Positions 1 through 12,312 of a stretch of 64,000 nt of DNA are shown here, piece by piece. Every line of letters begins with the position of its first letter. The first letter of the stretch is position 1. A program made the translations under genes and the position numbers. The notes beneath the pieces are model-generated. The model saw only the letters and a list, made by a program, of their open reading frames with translations, was not told the origin of the DNA and ran no database searches. The DNA comes from Aquilaria yunnanensis (lineage: Eukaryota > Streptophyta > Magnoliopsida > Malvales > Thymelaeaceae). The stretch spans positions 81,098,001 to 81,162,000 of the forward strand of contig CM077597.1 in NCBI GenBank assembly GCA_039654915.1. The letters run 5' to 3'.

Positions 1-1158
1 GAGTTGTTTCAAGTTTAATCCATTAAAGTCACAGTTCAACAGGTATTTATTTCACCTAAGTCTTACCTGCTCCTAAGTTTATTCTTTAATACGTTAAACT
101 GGTTTAATACGAAGTTTGGGTTTCCTGTGACTTTTCAAAAAGCTTCAGTTGACACGTTAAAATTCGGTTTTAACCTGTTAAGTTGAAGTCTGAGAGCTTC
201 GTTCAAATTCTACAAGTGGCGCGTTTTAAGTCAAAGATTCAAATGGCACTCGGACGAATCAGAGGGTGCCACCTATATAGTCCTGCCACGCATTAAATGC
301 TTTGTCTCCAGCTGTTTTTGACCGTTGAAGGGAGAAGTTAAGTTTAACCCGTTAAACTCGGAACTTAACGCAAAGTCTGGAAGTATCAGTTTTTTGCATA
401 AAGACAGAGCAACGACTCTCCAGTTTTTAAGGAACCTTTTCAAGCACTTCCAGCAGGGTTCCAACGGTCTAATAGCTTCCTAAAAAGTATATTTACACCA
501 AGATACAAGTTGAAAACAACTCTTGGCAACTAGGAAAGAGAATCCATCATCAAAGAGCTCAAACTTGATATTTGCCAAGAACTTATGCTTTCACTTGTTT
601 ATCTAGCTTTGAGAGCTTCTATTGTTTTTATCACTTTGTAACCTTTTAAACACCATTTCGTGAGATTGAGTTGGTGAGGTTTCTAGTTAGCCTCTAGGAA
701 AACTAGTGAGGGAAACGGTGTTAGTGAGGTTTCTAGTTAGCCTTTAGGAAAATTGGTGAGTGGTTGTGGTAGAGAAAACTACCAAAGGAGTGTGTATTCT
801 TGTGATTTATAGTGGAGAAGAAAACTCTCAAGTGGTGAACTTGAGGAAAGGAGTAGGCTCTCAAGAGGAGAGACCGAACCTCTATAAATCCTTGTGTGCA
901 AGCTTCTCTGCCTCTACTTGCTTGATTATTGCTTGGTGATTTGTCTTCATTCATTGGTTGAAGTTGTTTGTTTTCAAAAACACTTCAAAGCAAGTTTTCA
1001 AAGCAAAATTTAGGATCATTGTAGTAGTATTTTCTGGATAGAATAAGTTTATTTGATTTCATTGAATTGCATTTTGGTTCAAGAGATTAAAAGCTCATTT
1101 TCGGTGATTTTTTGATTCAACCAATTCACCCCCCCTCTTGGTTGAATTTAGGCAAACA
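1..1158 (+). repeat. 5' LTR of a Ty1/copia-type element (left-truncated by window)
   Basis: This stretch matches 7320-8709 nearly base for base apart from a MITE in the latter, so the two are the LTR pair of one element. The 5' boundary lies outside the window. The 3' boundary is placed at 1158 (ending ggcaaaca) because a primer-binding site follows two bases later. The LTR pair shows scattered substitutions and short indels, so the insertion is not recent. No coding sequence is seen; the small minus-strand ORFs inside are shadows. Confidence 0.85.
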
Positions 1159-1160
1159 AT

Positions 1161-1172
1161 TGGTATCAGAGC
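1161..1172 (+). promoter_or_regulatory. Primer-binding site (initiator tRNA-Met)
   Basis: The sequence tggtatcagagc, two bases after the LTR end, is the standard plant copia primer-binding site complementary to the 3' end of initiator tRNA-Met. It fixes the plus orientation of this element. Confidence 0.9.
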
Positions 1173-1221
1173 TTAGTGATTTTTGTTTTCAAAACCTTGC
1201 GGTTTCAAAATCAAAAGATCC

Positions 1222-2167
1222 ATGGCAACCACTAGTTTTATGCATCTTGAGGGGCAAAGTCCATCTAGGCCACCATTGTTTGATTCTACAAATTTTAATT
1301 GATGGAAAACTAGGATGGAAATTCACATTCAAACAATTGATTATGCTTTATGGAGGATCATTAAGGATGGTCCTAAAATTCCTATAAAAGTAGTTGATGG
1401 TAAACAAGTATCAAAAGATCGGACGGAATATGAACTGGGGGATGATCTTATGTGCACCATGAATGCAAAAGCTCTGAACATTATATATTGCGCACTAACC
1501 CCGGATGTATTCAATTTGGTTTCTTCTTGTGGAAATGCTAGGGATATTTGGAACAAGCTATTGGTCATATATGAAGGAACCACTCAAGTGAAGGACACCA
1601 AGATGCATATGCTTGTGAGGGCATATGAGTTGTTCAGCATGGAGCCAAGTGAAAGCATTTAAGAAATGTTTAGAAGATTCAATGAGATCCTTGCACCACT
1701 TAAATTGCTTGGGAAGGAGTATACAAATGAGGAGTTGGTGAGGAAGATCTTGTGGAGCTTACCTCCATCATGGAAGAGCATAGTTGAAGCCCTCAATGAA
1801 GGAGGAAGCATAAAAACCATGCATGTGGATGAGCTTTTTGGAAAGTTGTTGACTTATGAGATGAAGGAACAAGTTGAGGAAAGATACATCAAGAAGAATA
1901 AGTCAATGGCTTTGAAGGCCCAAGAGGATAACTCATCATCAAGTGAAGATGGAGACATTGATGAGGCTCTCTTAGTAAAGAAGTTTAGCAAGATGTTTAA
2001 GAAATCAAGAAGCAAAAACTTCAAGAGAGAAAGGCATGAGAAGAAGAAGGATGATATAATTTGCTACAATTGTAAAGAGCTCGGGCACCTACAATTTGAT
2101 TGTCCATTGAAGAAGAAAAAGAAGCACAAGAAGCAAAAGAAAAGAAGCAATAAGAAAAATGGCAAAG
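1222..2167 (+). pseudogene. Copia gag, 5' part (interrupted)
   Basis: The reading frame starts at ATG 1222, shortly after the PBS, and encodes a copia gag polyprotein (UBN2-like capsid region). A CCHC zinc knuckle, CYNCKELGHLQFDC, is encoded near 2061-2102, followed by a Lys-rich tail. The frame is broken by in-frame stops near 1301 and at 1660-1662. At 2168-2172 it is split by a solo LTR insertion, and the same frame resumes after 5721. No protease, integrase or RT follows, so the element could only move with help from another copy. Confidence 0.8.
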
Positions 2168-2796
2168 CCATGTATGGCAACGTCGGGTGTTCTTGGAGTC
2201 GCCACCAATCGGTTTTTATTAGGTCGATTGGTTACCTAAAATATGGTCTGCGAGAGTTCGGGAATCGGGAGTACGGTTACGCTAAAACAATATTGTTATA
2301 GCGCCCAAAATTGGCACCTTAGTTGATTTTAATTTTTTTTTGCTTTGCTTTTAAATAAAGTTCAGTTAATTTTCAAAATTAGAAATTTTAACTGAATTAT
2401 GGGTAAATGTGGATTTTTAAGTTAATTTGGATAGAAATTTTTTATACTTCCGAACCATGGACTCTGCCGAGTCATTTGGACACGGAAGATTTGATTCCGA
2501 ACCATAGACTCTGCCGAGTCATTTGGACACGGAATTTGGTGAAATTTTAAACAATTTAATCCATATTGTAAATATAGATTTTTATCTTTGTATTTATTTA
2601 ATTTATTCAGTTAAAAAAAAAGGGTTGATATTTCCAAACCGTAGATCCTGACGGATCATCCGGATATGGAAGTTAAATTAATTTATAGTTAATTATTTAA
2701 CTATTACTTTTATGGAATTAATTATTAGTTTAATTATTAATTTGTAATTTTTTTATTTATGAAATTTTTATATTTATTAATAATCTAAAAAAATTT

Positions 2797-2940
2797 TCTT
2801 TCTTTTCTTTCCTTTCTTTTCTTTCTTATCTTTCTTTCTTTTCTTTCTTATCTTTCTTTCTTATCTTTTTCTTATCTTTCTTATCTTATCTTTCTTTCTT
2901 ATCTTTTTCTTATCTTTCTTTTCTTTTTCTTTTATCTTGT
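2797..2940. repeat. CT-rich microsatellite-like tract (solo LTR)
   Basis: Imperfect repeats of tttctttctt and ttatctttc inside the solo LTR. An expanded homologous tract occurs in both LTRs of the young element. Confidence 0.85.
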
Positions 2941-4254
2941 TTAATGAAGGGTATTTATTATTTAAAAAAATACTTAATTTATAAAAGAATTAAAAAGTTT
3001 TTTAAAAAAAATCTTGAGATTTATTTTATGTTTATTCAAAAAGAAGAAATAAATTAATCAAAAAAGATTTATATTTTATGTTATGTTTGTTCTTTTTATT
3101 TAATAAAAGATAAGCTAAAAAAATTATTAAATCAAGATCTTATTTATTCAATAAAAAAAACCAAAAAAAAAAAATATATGTATATTTAAAAGAATAAAAG
3201 AAAAGTCTTAATATTTTATTTTGTTTTAGTTTGTTTTTGATAAAAGATTAACCAAAAAGTAATTATTTAAATAAGAAAAAAAAACAAAAATTTATATGTA
3301 TATTTTAAACAAAAGAAGAAAAAGTTTTGATATTTATTTAATTTGTTTTTGGAATAAAAGATTATTTAACCAAAAATTTATATGTATTTTAAAACAAAAG
3401 TCTTTATATATTTTTTTTTGTTTGATAAAAGATTTTTTTTTTATTTTTTAATTTATATCTCTGAAAATATATTTAAGAGAAATTCAATTATTATTTATTT
3501 ATTTATTTTTTTTGTTATTTTTGAAATCATTTGACTAAGATTTTTATAAAGAAAACAAAAAGTTATATCTTTTCATTATTTTGAAAGAAATAAGTAAAAT
3601 ATTACTGAATAATATTAACCCAAAAAATTTTACTCTTTTTATTCATTTTATTAATAAAGAAAATTAAAAAGTTATATTTTATTATTTTAATAATTAATAT
3701 ATTAGTCCAAAGTTTTTATTTTTAATAAAGAAAATAAATTATTTATATACTTTATTTAAAAATAATTCCAAGCCATGGATCCTGGCGGATCATTTGGTCA
3801 TGGATTTTTAATTTTTAAATTGAATTATTTAATTAATTATTAATTTTAATTTTAATTTTATTGAATTTTTCTTGAATTTTTAATTTTAAATATCATTACT
3901 TTAAAGATATGTTTTTAAAAAAATGATTTGTATATTTTTAGTACTTTTTTAATTATGTTTACTTATTAATTTTAACAAAAGGAATAAAAAAGAGTTAATT
4001 TTGTTAAACATATATTCCAAAATCAAAAGATATTTGTTTTTTTTTTTGCTTTTTAGCCTTAATAATTAATTATAAAAAGATCTTCTTTTAGTTTTCATTT
4101 ATTTATTTATTATTTATGGGTAAAGGTGAATTAAAGGAAATAAATTTAACCACTTAAAAATATATAAAGGAAAATTAATAATAATAAAGTAGGGCTTTTT
4201 GGCCATCCACTTTTAAAAATAAATAACAATAATAAAGGTTAGCAAAGTTAGTTA

Positions 4255-4613
4255 AATTAATGGTTAACCAAGTTAATTAATTAATTAACAACAATAATAA
4301 AAGTTAGCCAAGTTAATTAATTAATTAACAACAATAATAAAAGTTAGCCAAGTTAATTAAATTAATTAACAACAATAATAAAAGTTAGCCAAGTTAATTA
4401 ATTAATTAACAACAATAATAAAAGTTAGTCAAGTTAATTAATTAATTAACAACAATAATAAAAGTTAGTCAACAATAATTAAATTAATTAACAACAATAA
4501 TAAAAGTTAGCCAAGTTAATTAATTAACAACAATAATAAAAGTTAGCCAAGTTAATTAATTAACAACAATAATAAAAGTTAGTCAACAATAATAAGTTAG
4601 TAAGTTAGTTAAC

Positions 4614-4657
<44 letters not shown>

Positions 4658-4665
4658 GTTAGTGA
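4255..4665. repeat. Tandem repeat with aacaacaataataaaagtt core, ending in (ata)n
   Basis: About nine imperfect units of roughly 36-40 bp share a core of attaacaacaataataaaag followed by ttag(c/t)caagtt, and the run ends in an ATA trinucleotide tract. The homologous but shorter array is present in the young LTRs near 23540-23900. It lies downstream of the element promoter, so it would be in the transcribed leader. Confidence 0.8.
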
Positions 4666-5721
4666 GTTAGTTGTTAGTTGTTAATAACAAAAAAGAAAAA
4701 AGGTTAGTAATAATCAAATAAATAAACAAGTTAAAAAGAGTTAGTAATTTTCTGCAATAACAAAAGAAAAGTTAGTGACCAAAGTGAAACAGAATGAAAA
4801 GATAGAAGATTAAGTAGGGGTTTTACCCTAGTCAATTAATTTTGAAATCTCTGGAACAGGTAACGCGACGCGGGAAGGGGGGGTGATGGGTTGGCGGCCG
4901 GCGGCGCTGGCGCTGCGGCACGGGGCAGAGGCGGCGGCGGTGGGTCACGGCGGACGGCGAGACGACAGCAGGGGAGACGAACGGGCGCGACGGCGACGAG
5001 GGACGGCGGAGGTACGCGGACAGCAAAGGAGAAAGAAGAAAGAGAAAGGAAGAAGATGGCCTTTCTGTCAGAAAAGAAAATTTTGAGATTTTATGGGGGA
5101 AGGAAGGAGGGCCAGGGACTGAGGCTATAATTTACTCTTTTTTTAAAACGGAGCTCTAAGTTTTTCTTCTATTTTTTTCTGTGTTCAGCACAAAATTTGG
5201 GGGGCTATTTATAGAGGAAGTTTAGCTAAACTGTTGATGGATAAATTAATAAAAAATTTCAAACTTATCTTTTAAATTGGTAAAATGACAATTTTAGTCC
5301 TTTACGTCTCTCAGCCTCTGGATAAGTTCCTGAAGCTTCTGATTTTGACAATTTTGTCGTTTTCTGTCAATTTGCGCCAGAAACGTCGGCAGGCCCAAAA
5401 TTTTATGTGACAAACTACCAAATGCTCCTGGAACTTTCAGAATTTGTCAATTTTTCCCTAAACTTCTTAATGTTGTCATTTTTACCTCAAACTTTTAAAT
5501 TTTGCCATTTTTTTGGAGTTTTCTTTTTTTCTTTCAAATACACACATATATCATTTTAAATCAAATCTTCACAAAAAAAAAAAAAAATGTATTTTAAACT
5601 AATTAAAATTTTTAGTAATAATAATAATAATAAAAATAATAATTTTTTTTTATTTAATTTCTTTTATTTAATTTCTTTTAAAATTTTTTATGGTCGGACG
5701 AAATTGGGTGTCAACACCATG

Positions 5722-6411
5722 AGAACATGAAGTGATAGTGATCAATCCTCAATTGAAAGTTCAACTTCAAGTGATTAAAGTGAGGATGTCAACTTGTGCT
5801 TAATGATAGATGAAGATGAAGACTCATCAATAAATCAAAGCTACTCCAATCTATGTTTTATGGCAAAAGAAGAAGATGAGGTAATAAGTAATTCAAGTGA
5901 CTCTTCTAGCCTATACATATCTATAGGTAGTGAATACTTAGAATTACAAAATGCTTTCAATGCTCTTTACAAGGATTCTCAAAAACTTGCCAAACAAGTA
6001 GGTGAATTGAAAGTTTTGAATGCTTCCTTGACTAAAGAAATAGATGAGCTAAAAAATGAGAACTTCGATCTCACACAATCATTGTCTAGATTTGTCAAGG
6101 GAAAAAAACTTGACTTGTTACTTGGAGCACAAAAGGGTGTTTATGACAAGGCCGGTATAGATTTTGATCCCTTAATGAAGGAAAGAAAAATTGGAAATAG
6201 GTTTATTAATGCATCTTCATCATCCATGAGTAGTTCATTTATAACATGTCATGCTTGTGGTGGAAAAGGTCATTATTCTTATGAATGCATATTCAAAAGA
6301 GGAAAAGTTCCTTTTGGCTACAAATTAGTATGGGTTCCTAAAGGAACTAAAATTATTGGAGCTAACCCTCAATGGCCCAAAGAAAGTTGGGTACCAAAAC
6401 TCAAAACTTGA
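5722..6411 (+). pseudogene. Copia gag, 3' part (second zinc knuckle)
   Basis: This continues the interrupted copia gag after the solo LTR. Stops occur just after the junction, and a long open stretch starts at 5794. It encodes an acidic Ser-rich region, a short coiled coil, and a second CCHC knuckle, CHACGGKGHYSYEC. The C-terminal segment, rich in WVPKG/PKESWVPK, is typical of the gag-protease junction of SIRE/TNT-type copia elements. The coding sequence stops at 6411 with no protease. Pol appears to have been lost or never present, because only about 0.6-0.9 kb separates this stop from the 3' LTR. Confidence 0.75.
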
Positions 6412-6916
6412 AATTTCATGTAGGGTGCTAGAGGATGGAGCAAAAATTAGAAGCATACACATGAAGCTCTATACACCAAGAAATTAGGGATTGAAGATCA
6501 ATGGCAAATGCTTGAATCAAAGTCATTTGTGGTAACATTATTGATTTTATTTGGTTAATGATAATTATTGATAAATTGAGCTATTTGGTTGTGCTATGTT
6601 GCATAATAAGTATATATAAGTTATTCATTATTCTTGGAAGACATGTGATATATTTTATGAGCATCATGATGATTATGGATTTGTTCCAATATTTTGATGA
6701 TATAATTTTGTATGAAAAATATTATGTTGCTAGCCTATTAGTTGATATTTGGGTATTTTGCTTGATCTAGAAAGGGGGAGAAATTTTTTATATGCTTAGA
6801 CTAATGAGAAGCATGGCTTCTTGAAAAAGTACTTTAGAATTTATATACTTTGATTAAGCGGGAGCTTATTGCATGTTGTGTTAACGTTGTTTGAAGATTT
6901 TTCATGATTTATTTTG

Positions 6917-6980
<64 letters not shown>

Positions 6981-7319
6981 ATTAATTAAAAAGGGGGAGA
7001 GATAAAATTGAAGAATATTTAATGAATGGAGAGAATTATTATATGTATTTTTTGAAAGGTGAATCATTGTTGTTTGGATGTTATATGTGTTTTTTGAAAT
7101 ATTGTTTACAAGTGATGTGTGTTGATATTTTTAATCTCACTTCTTCGGTTAAAATAAGGTTAATTGAACTTATGCTTAATTTTCAAGTGTGTCAAGTGTT
7201 TTCTCAAAAAATATGTGTTAAGAGTATTGAGGAAAATTTGCCTTTGAAAAGAAATTAGTAGGTTATTAACTTAGGTTAATGTTTGAATCAAGTTTGATTT
7301 CCAAATGACAAGTGTTTTT
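6412..7319 (+). other. Copia 3' untranslated region with PPT-like tracts and (TA)n
   Basis: No credible coding sequence. Two polypurine-tract-like motifs, gaaagggggagaaa (about 6770) and aaaaagggggagaga (6989-7003), are candidates for the PPT that primes plus-strand synthesis. A (TA)n microsatellite covers about 6919-6978. The 3' LTR must begin between 6989 and 7320, but its start cannot be fixed because the matching part of the 5' LTR is outside the window. Confidence 0.6.
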
Positions 7320-8709
7320 GAGTTGTTTCAAGTTTAATTCATTAAAGTCACAGTTTAACAGGTACTCCCTCCGTCCCAAATTCTTTGCACCATTCACTTT
7401 TCAGCAATTAATCTATGATTTTTTATTTTAGATATTTTAGCATATAAATGAAAAACCTTTATGTGTGAATGATAAATCAAGACCTATAGTTTCTAAATAT
7501 ATATTTTTTAATTTTTTTCTAACAAACAATAATATAAAAAAATTCAAGTCAAACTAGCCCAAAAAGTCAAATGGATAAAAGAAATCGGGATGGAGGGAGT
7601 ATTTATTTTACCCAAGTCTTACCTGCTCATAAGTTTATTCTTTAATACGTTAAACTGGTTTAATCTGAAGTTTGAGTTTCCTGTGACTTTTCGAAAAGCT
7701 TCAGTTGACACGTTAAAATTCAGTTTTAGCCTGTTAAGTCGAAGTCTGAGAGCTTCGTTCAAATTCTACAAGTGGCGTGTTTTAAGTCAAAGATTTAAAT
7801 GGCACTCGGACGAATCAGAGGGTGCCACCTGTATAGTCCTGCCGCGCATTAAATGCTTTGTCTCCAGCTGCTTTTGACCGTTGAAGGGAGAAGTTGAGTT
7901 TAACCCGTTAAACTCGGAACTTAACGTGAAGTCTGGAAGTATCAGTTTTTTGCGTAAAAACATAGCAACGGCTCTCCAATTTTTAAGGAACCTTTTCAAG
8001 CACTTCCAGCAGGATTCTAACGGTCTAATAGCTTCTTAAAGAGTATATTTACACCAAGATACAAGTTGAAAACAACTCTTGGCAACTAGAAAAGATAATC
8101 CATCATCAAACAGCTCAAACTTGATATTTGCCAAGAACTTGTGCTTTCATTTGTTTATCTAGCTTTGAGAGCTTCTATTGTATCACTTTGTAACCTTTTA
8201 AACACCATTTCGTGAGATTGAGTTGGTGAGGTTTCTAGTTAGCCTTTAGGAAAACTAGTGAGGGAAAGGGTTTTGGTGAGGTTTCTAGTTAGCCTTTAGG
8301 AAAACTAGTGAGTGGTTGTGGTAGAGAAAACTACCAACGGAGTGTGTATTCTTGTGATTTATAGTGAAGAAGAAAACTCTCAAGTGGTGAACTTGAGGAG
8401 AGGAGTAGGCTCTCAAGAGGAGAGACCGAACCTCTATAAATCCTTGTGTGCAAGCTTCTCTGTCTCTACTTGCTTGATTATTGCTTGGTGATTTGTCTTC
8501 ATTCATTGGTTGAAGTTATTTGTTTTCAAAAACACTTCAAAGCAAGTTTTCAAAACAAAATTTAGGATCATTGTGGTAGTATTTTCTGGATAGAATAAGT
8601 TTATTTGATCTCATTGAATTGCATTTCGATTCAAGAGATTAAAAGCTCATTTTCGGTGATTTTTTGATTCAACCAATTCACCCTCCTCTTGGTTGCATTT
8701 GGGCCAACA
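7320..8709 (+). repeat. 3' LTR of the copia element (contains a MITE)
   Basis: Homologous to 1-1158, interrupted by a 235-bp MITE at 7365-7599. It ends at 8709 with ccaaca, matching the end of the 5' LTR. It may extend left to about 7004. Confidence 0.85.
7365..7599. mobile_element. Stowaway-like MITE inside the copia 3' LTR
   Basis: The element has terminal inverted repeats, ctccctccgtccca on the left and the complement of tgggatggagggag-like sequence on the right. It is flanked by TA dinucleotides at 7363-7364 and 7600-7601. The copia 5' LTR has an uninterrupted sequence at the equivalent site (ggtattta), so this is a clear filled/empty-site comparison. It is non-coding, and TIR and target fit the Tc1/Mariner-related Stowaway superfamily. 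Confidence 0.92.
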
Positions 8710-10529
8710 AAATTATTATTTGGGTTCTTCTATAGCGCGCCCACAAACAAAATTAGGTTTTAAAAAATTGGGTTTTAAAATTAACTGCAGCATAAATGGT
8801 TCTTTCGGGTTTGTGTACAGTGGGCCTGTCAAAAAGCATTTAGGCTTTAAGAAAAACTTTTATACACCAGAAAAAACTTCGGCTTCAAATTGTATTTTGG
8901 TTTCTTAGGAGAGTCGGCTTATGACAAAAAATTTGGGCTTCTCTTTTAAAAAAATTGGGCTTAAAATTAATGTAGGCTCATTTCCTTAGTACACGGGCCA
9001 TATGTTCACTTCAAAACCCACACCAATAATTAATCCCATAAAAACCCTAAGCAGAGAAACTCCGCCCGCTGGCGACGGTGGCCGGCGAAAATGCGTCGGC
9101 TGCATGGTGGTCCAACTGTTACCAAAACAACGACGGCAAAAAACCACGGTAGATTGAAAAGGACGTAAAGTTTATAGAATAAAGTAGACAACAAAACCAT
9201 GACAGAAATAGCCCTAGGTCAGAAAAATTAGCAGCGAAATAGACGATAATCTAGAGCCGCCTTTTGATTTTGCAGAAATCAGTAGGGATTTTGCAAGAGT
9301 TGGTTGGGGTTTGACAAATCAAATTTTGTAGGCAAACGAGGGGATTACTGGGATTTTTGTTCACGAAAGCTAATAGATGAAGGCATGAAGACTCCAGAAA
9401 TGCGAAGGGTTCCATTAGATTTGGAGTCTTTGTGGCCGGTCATCGCCAAAAAAGTGCTTTGGTGGTCAAGCTAACGCGGAATGGTTGGTAGATGAACTCA
9501 GAAGAGCAAGACGGCATGGGAGAGAAGCAGAGGGTTTTTTTGTTTGTCTTTAAGAGGACACCAAGTCCGAATTGAGTCATTGGACCATGGGCTGTATAGA
9601 CTTATGGCCCACTTTGTAGTGTTGAATGGATTAGATCCGGAAGTTCCATATGAGTTGGGTTTACTTATAAACACGCTTGGGCCAGCTTTAAATTATTTTG
9701 CTCTTATTTATATGTATTTAGTCGACTCATTAGTATCTAGCCTATTTTCTTTCTGTTTACGTTACTTTGCAATTGACATTCAATCAAATGGATAATCCAA
9801 AGACATGTTCCCTACAATTTTGGGACATGTTTCTATCATTCTTTACAAATATAGTCTTGCATCTTACTTTATTTAGATGGTTATGAGAAAAGAAAACTAA
9901 TTTAATTTATTAATTTCTTACTATTTTTTGTACAAGGTTTGAACAAGTAATTAAAAACCATTAATTTCTTTTAAAAAATTGGGCAACCTAAGTTTTGAAT
10001 TTATAAGTTTTGAAATTTGAATAAAAATATATTTATTTTTTTCTTTACAGTTTATGGAATAAATGATAATTAGTTTTTGTTTCTACAAAAACATGTATTC
10101 AACTAATTATTAACTGCATGATACTATTACTTTTCAAATAATATCAGTTTTAAACAAGGAGCCCGCATTATGTTTTATAAACTAAGCATTTTGCGCTATA
10201 GTTCATTAAGAAATGGCCCACATTAGGTTTTAAAATATCTTATGCCATATTCGGTTATATTTGCTTCACTTTTCAAATTTACCATAAAAAATATTTTATT
10301 TATTTTTAATTTTAGAGAATTTTTTTTATAATACCAATGTGATTTGAAATATAATATAGTGCTAACTTAATAATGAGTTAAATAAAAAATATTAAAACTA
10401 ATTTAAAAGAAAATACACATTTTTATATAAAAAAAAATACTATCCCATCCATTATATGAGTTATGAGACTAGTTGGAACGAAAGGGAAGAAAACTTTGAT
10501 CAGAGACACGGTGAGGAGGCACAAAAGTA
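8710..10529. other. Unassigned intergenic DNA
   Basis: About 1.8 kb to the right of the copia element. A moderately GC-rich patch at about 9050-9160 (ccgcccgctggcgacggtgg) looks like an old promoter/leader or LTR remnant. The rest is AT-rich with frequent stops on both strands. An 83-codon open frame at 9544-9795 has no recognisable features. Confidence 0.5.
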
Positions 10530-11160
10530 GATTTCTTGATGCTGCAAGAGACAAAATCAGCTGCTGTATCACTTCCTACTGCTAGAGCTTTGTGGATAAA
10601 CAGTAATTTTGATTATGTTGACTTGAAAGCCAATGGCCTATCTGGTGGTTTGCTAAGCATTTGGGATAAAGAATCCTTTTCCGAAACGGATAGTTTCTAC
10701 CGCAATACTCTGTTGGGGGTGATTGGTTATTGGAAAGGTTTGAATATGCCTGTTTTGCTGCTGATTGTCTATGCACCTCAGTGTCGAAAGCAGAAGGAGG
10801 ACTTGTGGGAGAATTTAATTATAATTGTTACCAGTTTTATGGGCCCATAGTGCTGCATTGGTGACTTCAATTCAGTTATATTTGAATTAGAAAGAAGAGG
10901 GTGCTCAAGTAGTGCTGTAGAGATTGAAGCTTTCAATGACTTTTTGACTGAAGCACAGACCATTGACTTACCACTTGGAGCCAGGAAATTACATGGTTCA
11001 ACTCTAAAGGTGTTCCAAGATGAGTAAGATTGATAGGGCCTTGTCTCTGATAATTTTCTAAATTTGTAGTCTGGTTTGAGACTAATTGGCTTGGATAGAT
11101 TTCTTTCAGATCATTGCCCTATTCTTGTTTCACAAATCCAGCAAGACTTTGATTCAATTT
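10530..11160 (+). pseudogene. LINE (L1-type) endonuclease fragment
   Basis: Translation gives the ordered motifs of the AP-endonuclease-like (EEP) domain of plant L1-type LINEs: LQETK near 10540, LLLIVYAPQ near 10750-10780, GDFNSV near 10860, and SDHCPI near 11108-11125. Several in-frame stops separate them, and no reverse transcriptase follows. This is a dead, truncated LINE relic that would have nicked target DNA for target-primed reverse transcription. Confidence 0.8.
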
Positions 11161-11624
11161 AGTTCTCTTCAATCGGTTTGACTAGATGACAAACTATCGA
11201 TATGCTTGTAAGAAGTGGAAAACGTATGTTAACATTGAATTATTTGTTATTGTTTTTACACGAGGATTATTTTATAGATTGATAAAAGTAAATATCTTTT
11301 ACAGGAAAAGAAAAATAAAAATTTAAAAAAATATATATTGAAAAACATATTTTATGCATCCCTTCGTCACTAAAAAAACAAATATTTAAAATAACCATAA
11401 AAAAAAATTTCTGCTTCAAATGTCTGTCAAAATGTTATACATTGAATATCCATGAATATTCACAAGTTATGTGGAATGAGTCGTGGATCGATCCATAAAA
11501 GTGTGAAGCAATGATGGCAAGTATAATTCCAAACTCAAATTGGAATTCCAAGTCCAATTTGGACTTTAATGGGCCGAAACAAATTAATATAACTTTTATG
11601 GCATTTGAACCAAAACAAACAAAG
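11161..11624. other. Unassigned AT-rich DNA
   Basis: Between the LINE fragment and the CACTA element. No gene or repeat family recognised. Confidence 0.4.
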
Positions 11625-11639
11625 ACACACTACAAGGGA

Positions 11640-12020
11640 ACAAGACATTTAAGATGGGAAAAAATGTAGGAAAATCATAGGAAATGTTCATTTTCTACAA
11701 TTAAAATCATCGGATAAAACTGTACGAAAAAGTAGCATTGGAAATAAAAACTATCGGATAAGTGTAAAATACTCTTACTCTTTTATGATGCACGTGGACC
11801 CCAGCTTATCCGATGGTTTAAAGATGAATTAACTCCTACATTTTTCTGACAAAAGTATTTCCTACAATTTTGTAACCCCACTTGTCCTACGGCTTTGTGA
11901 CTTTTAAAGTGTTATGCTTTTATGGCATTTTTTGTCCAACGGTTTTGTGACATAATACTCCTACCCTTTTTTGACTAAACTATCTCCCACGGTTTTCTGA
12001 CATTAACGTATTGTTCCTAC
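11640..12020. repeat. CACTA left subterminal motif cluster
   Basis: About ten dispersed copies of a degenerate motif approximating tcc(t/g)ac(g/a)gttttgtgac occur in both orientations. Subterminal arrays like this are the known binding sites for TNPA-type proteins in En/Spm elements. Confidence 0.75.
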
Positions 12021-12084
12021 TATTTTGTGACAAGATAAAGATTTTAGTAAATTAATTTATACACAAACTAAAAACATATTATAT

Positions 12085-12087
12085 AGC

Positions 12088-12143
<56 letters not shown>
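12085..12143. repeat. (TA)n microsatellite
   Basis: An uninterrupted run of about 25 TA dinucleotides within the CACTA element. Confidence 0.95.
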
Positions 12144-12144
<1 letters not shown>

Positions 12145-12312
12145 GTTTATTTAAAGTGTAGCAGGTTGATTAGACAATCATGTATGTTTATTTAACAATT
12201 GATCAAAGTACTCAATAATTCACTATACATAAAAAGTAATCAAATTTTACAGAAAAAGTCAATTACAAATAACTAAAGGTCTAATATAAAATCAATAGGC
12301 TGCAATGCCGGG

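Larger units (their letters stand above)
2168..5721 (-). mobile_element. Solo LTR of the Ogre-like family, inserted in copia gag
   Basis: The LTR spans 2173-5716 (3,544 bp). It is flanked by a perfect 5-bp target-site duplication, ccatg, at 2168-2172 and 5717-5721. It matches the LTRs of the young element at 21455-47238 across the start (ggcaacgtcggg), the hairpin modules, the CT-rich tract, the AT-rich middle, the GC-rich island and the end (gggtgtcaaca). Its terminal TG has become TA at the left end. In element sense it reads on the minus strand, with a TATA box near 5205-5214. No internal region remains, so it arose by LTR-LTR recombination. Confidence 0.92.

Noticed and set aside
9544..9795. 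83-codon plus-strand frame
   Set aside because: No motif, no repeat relation and typical chance length for this sequence.
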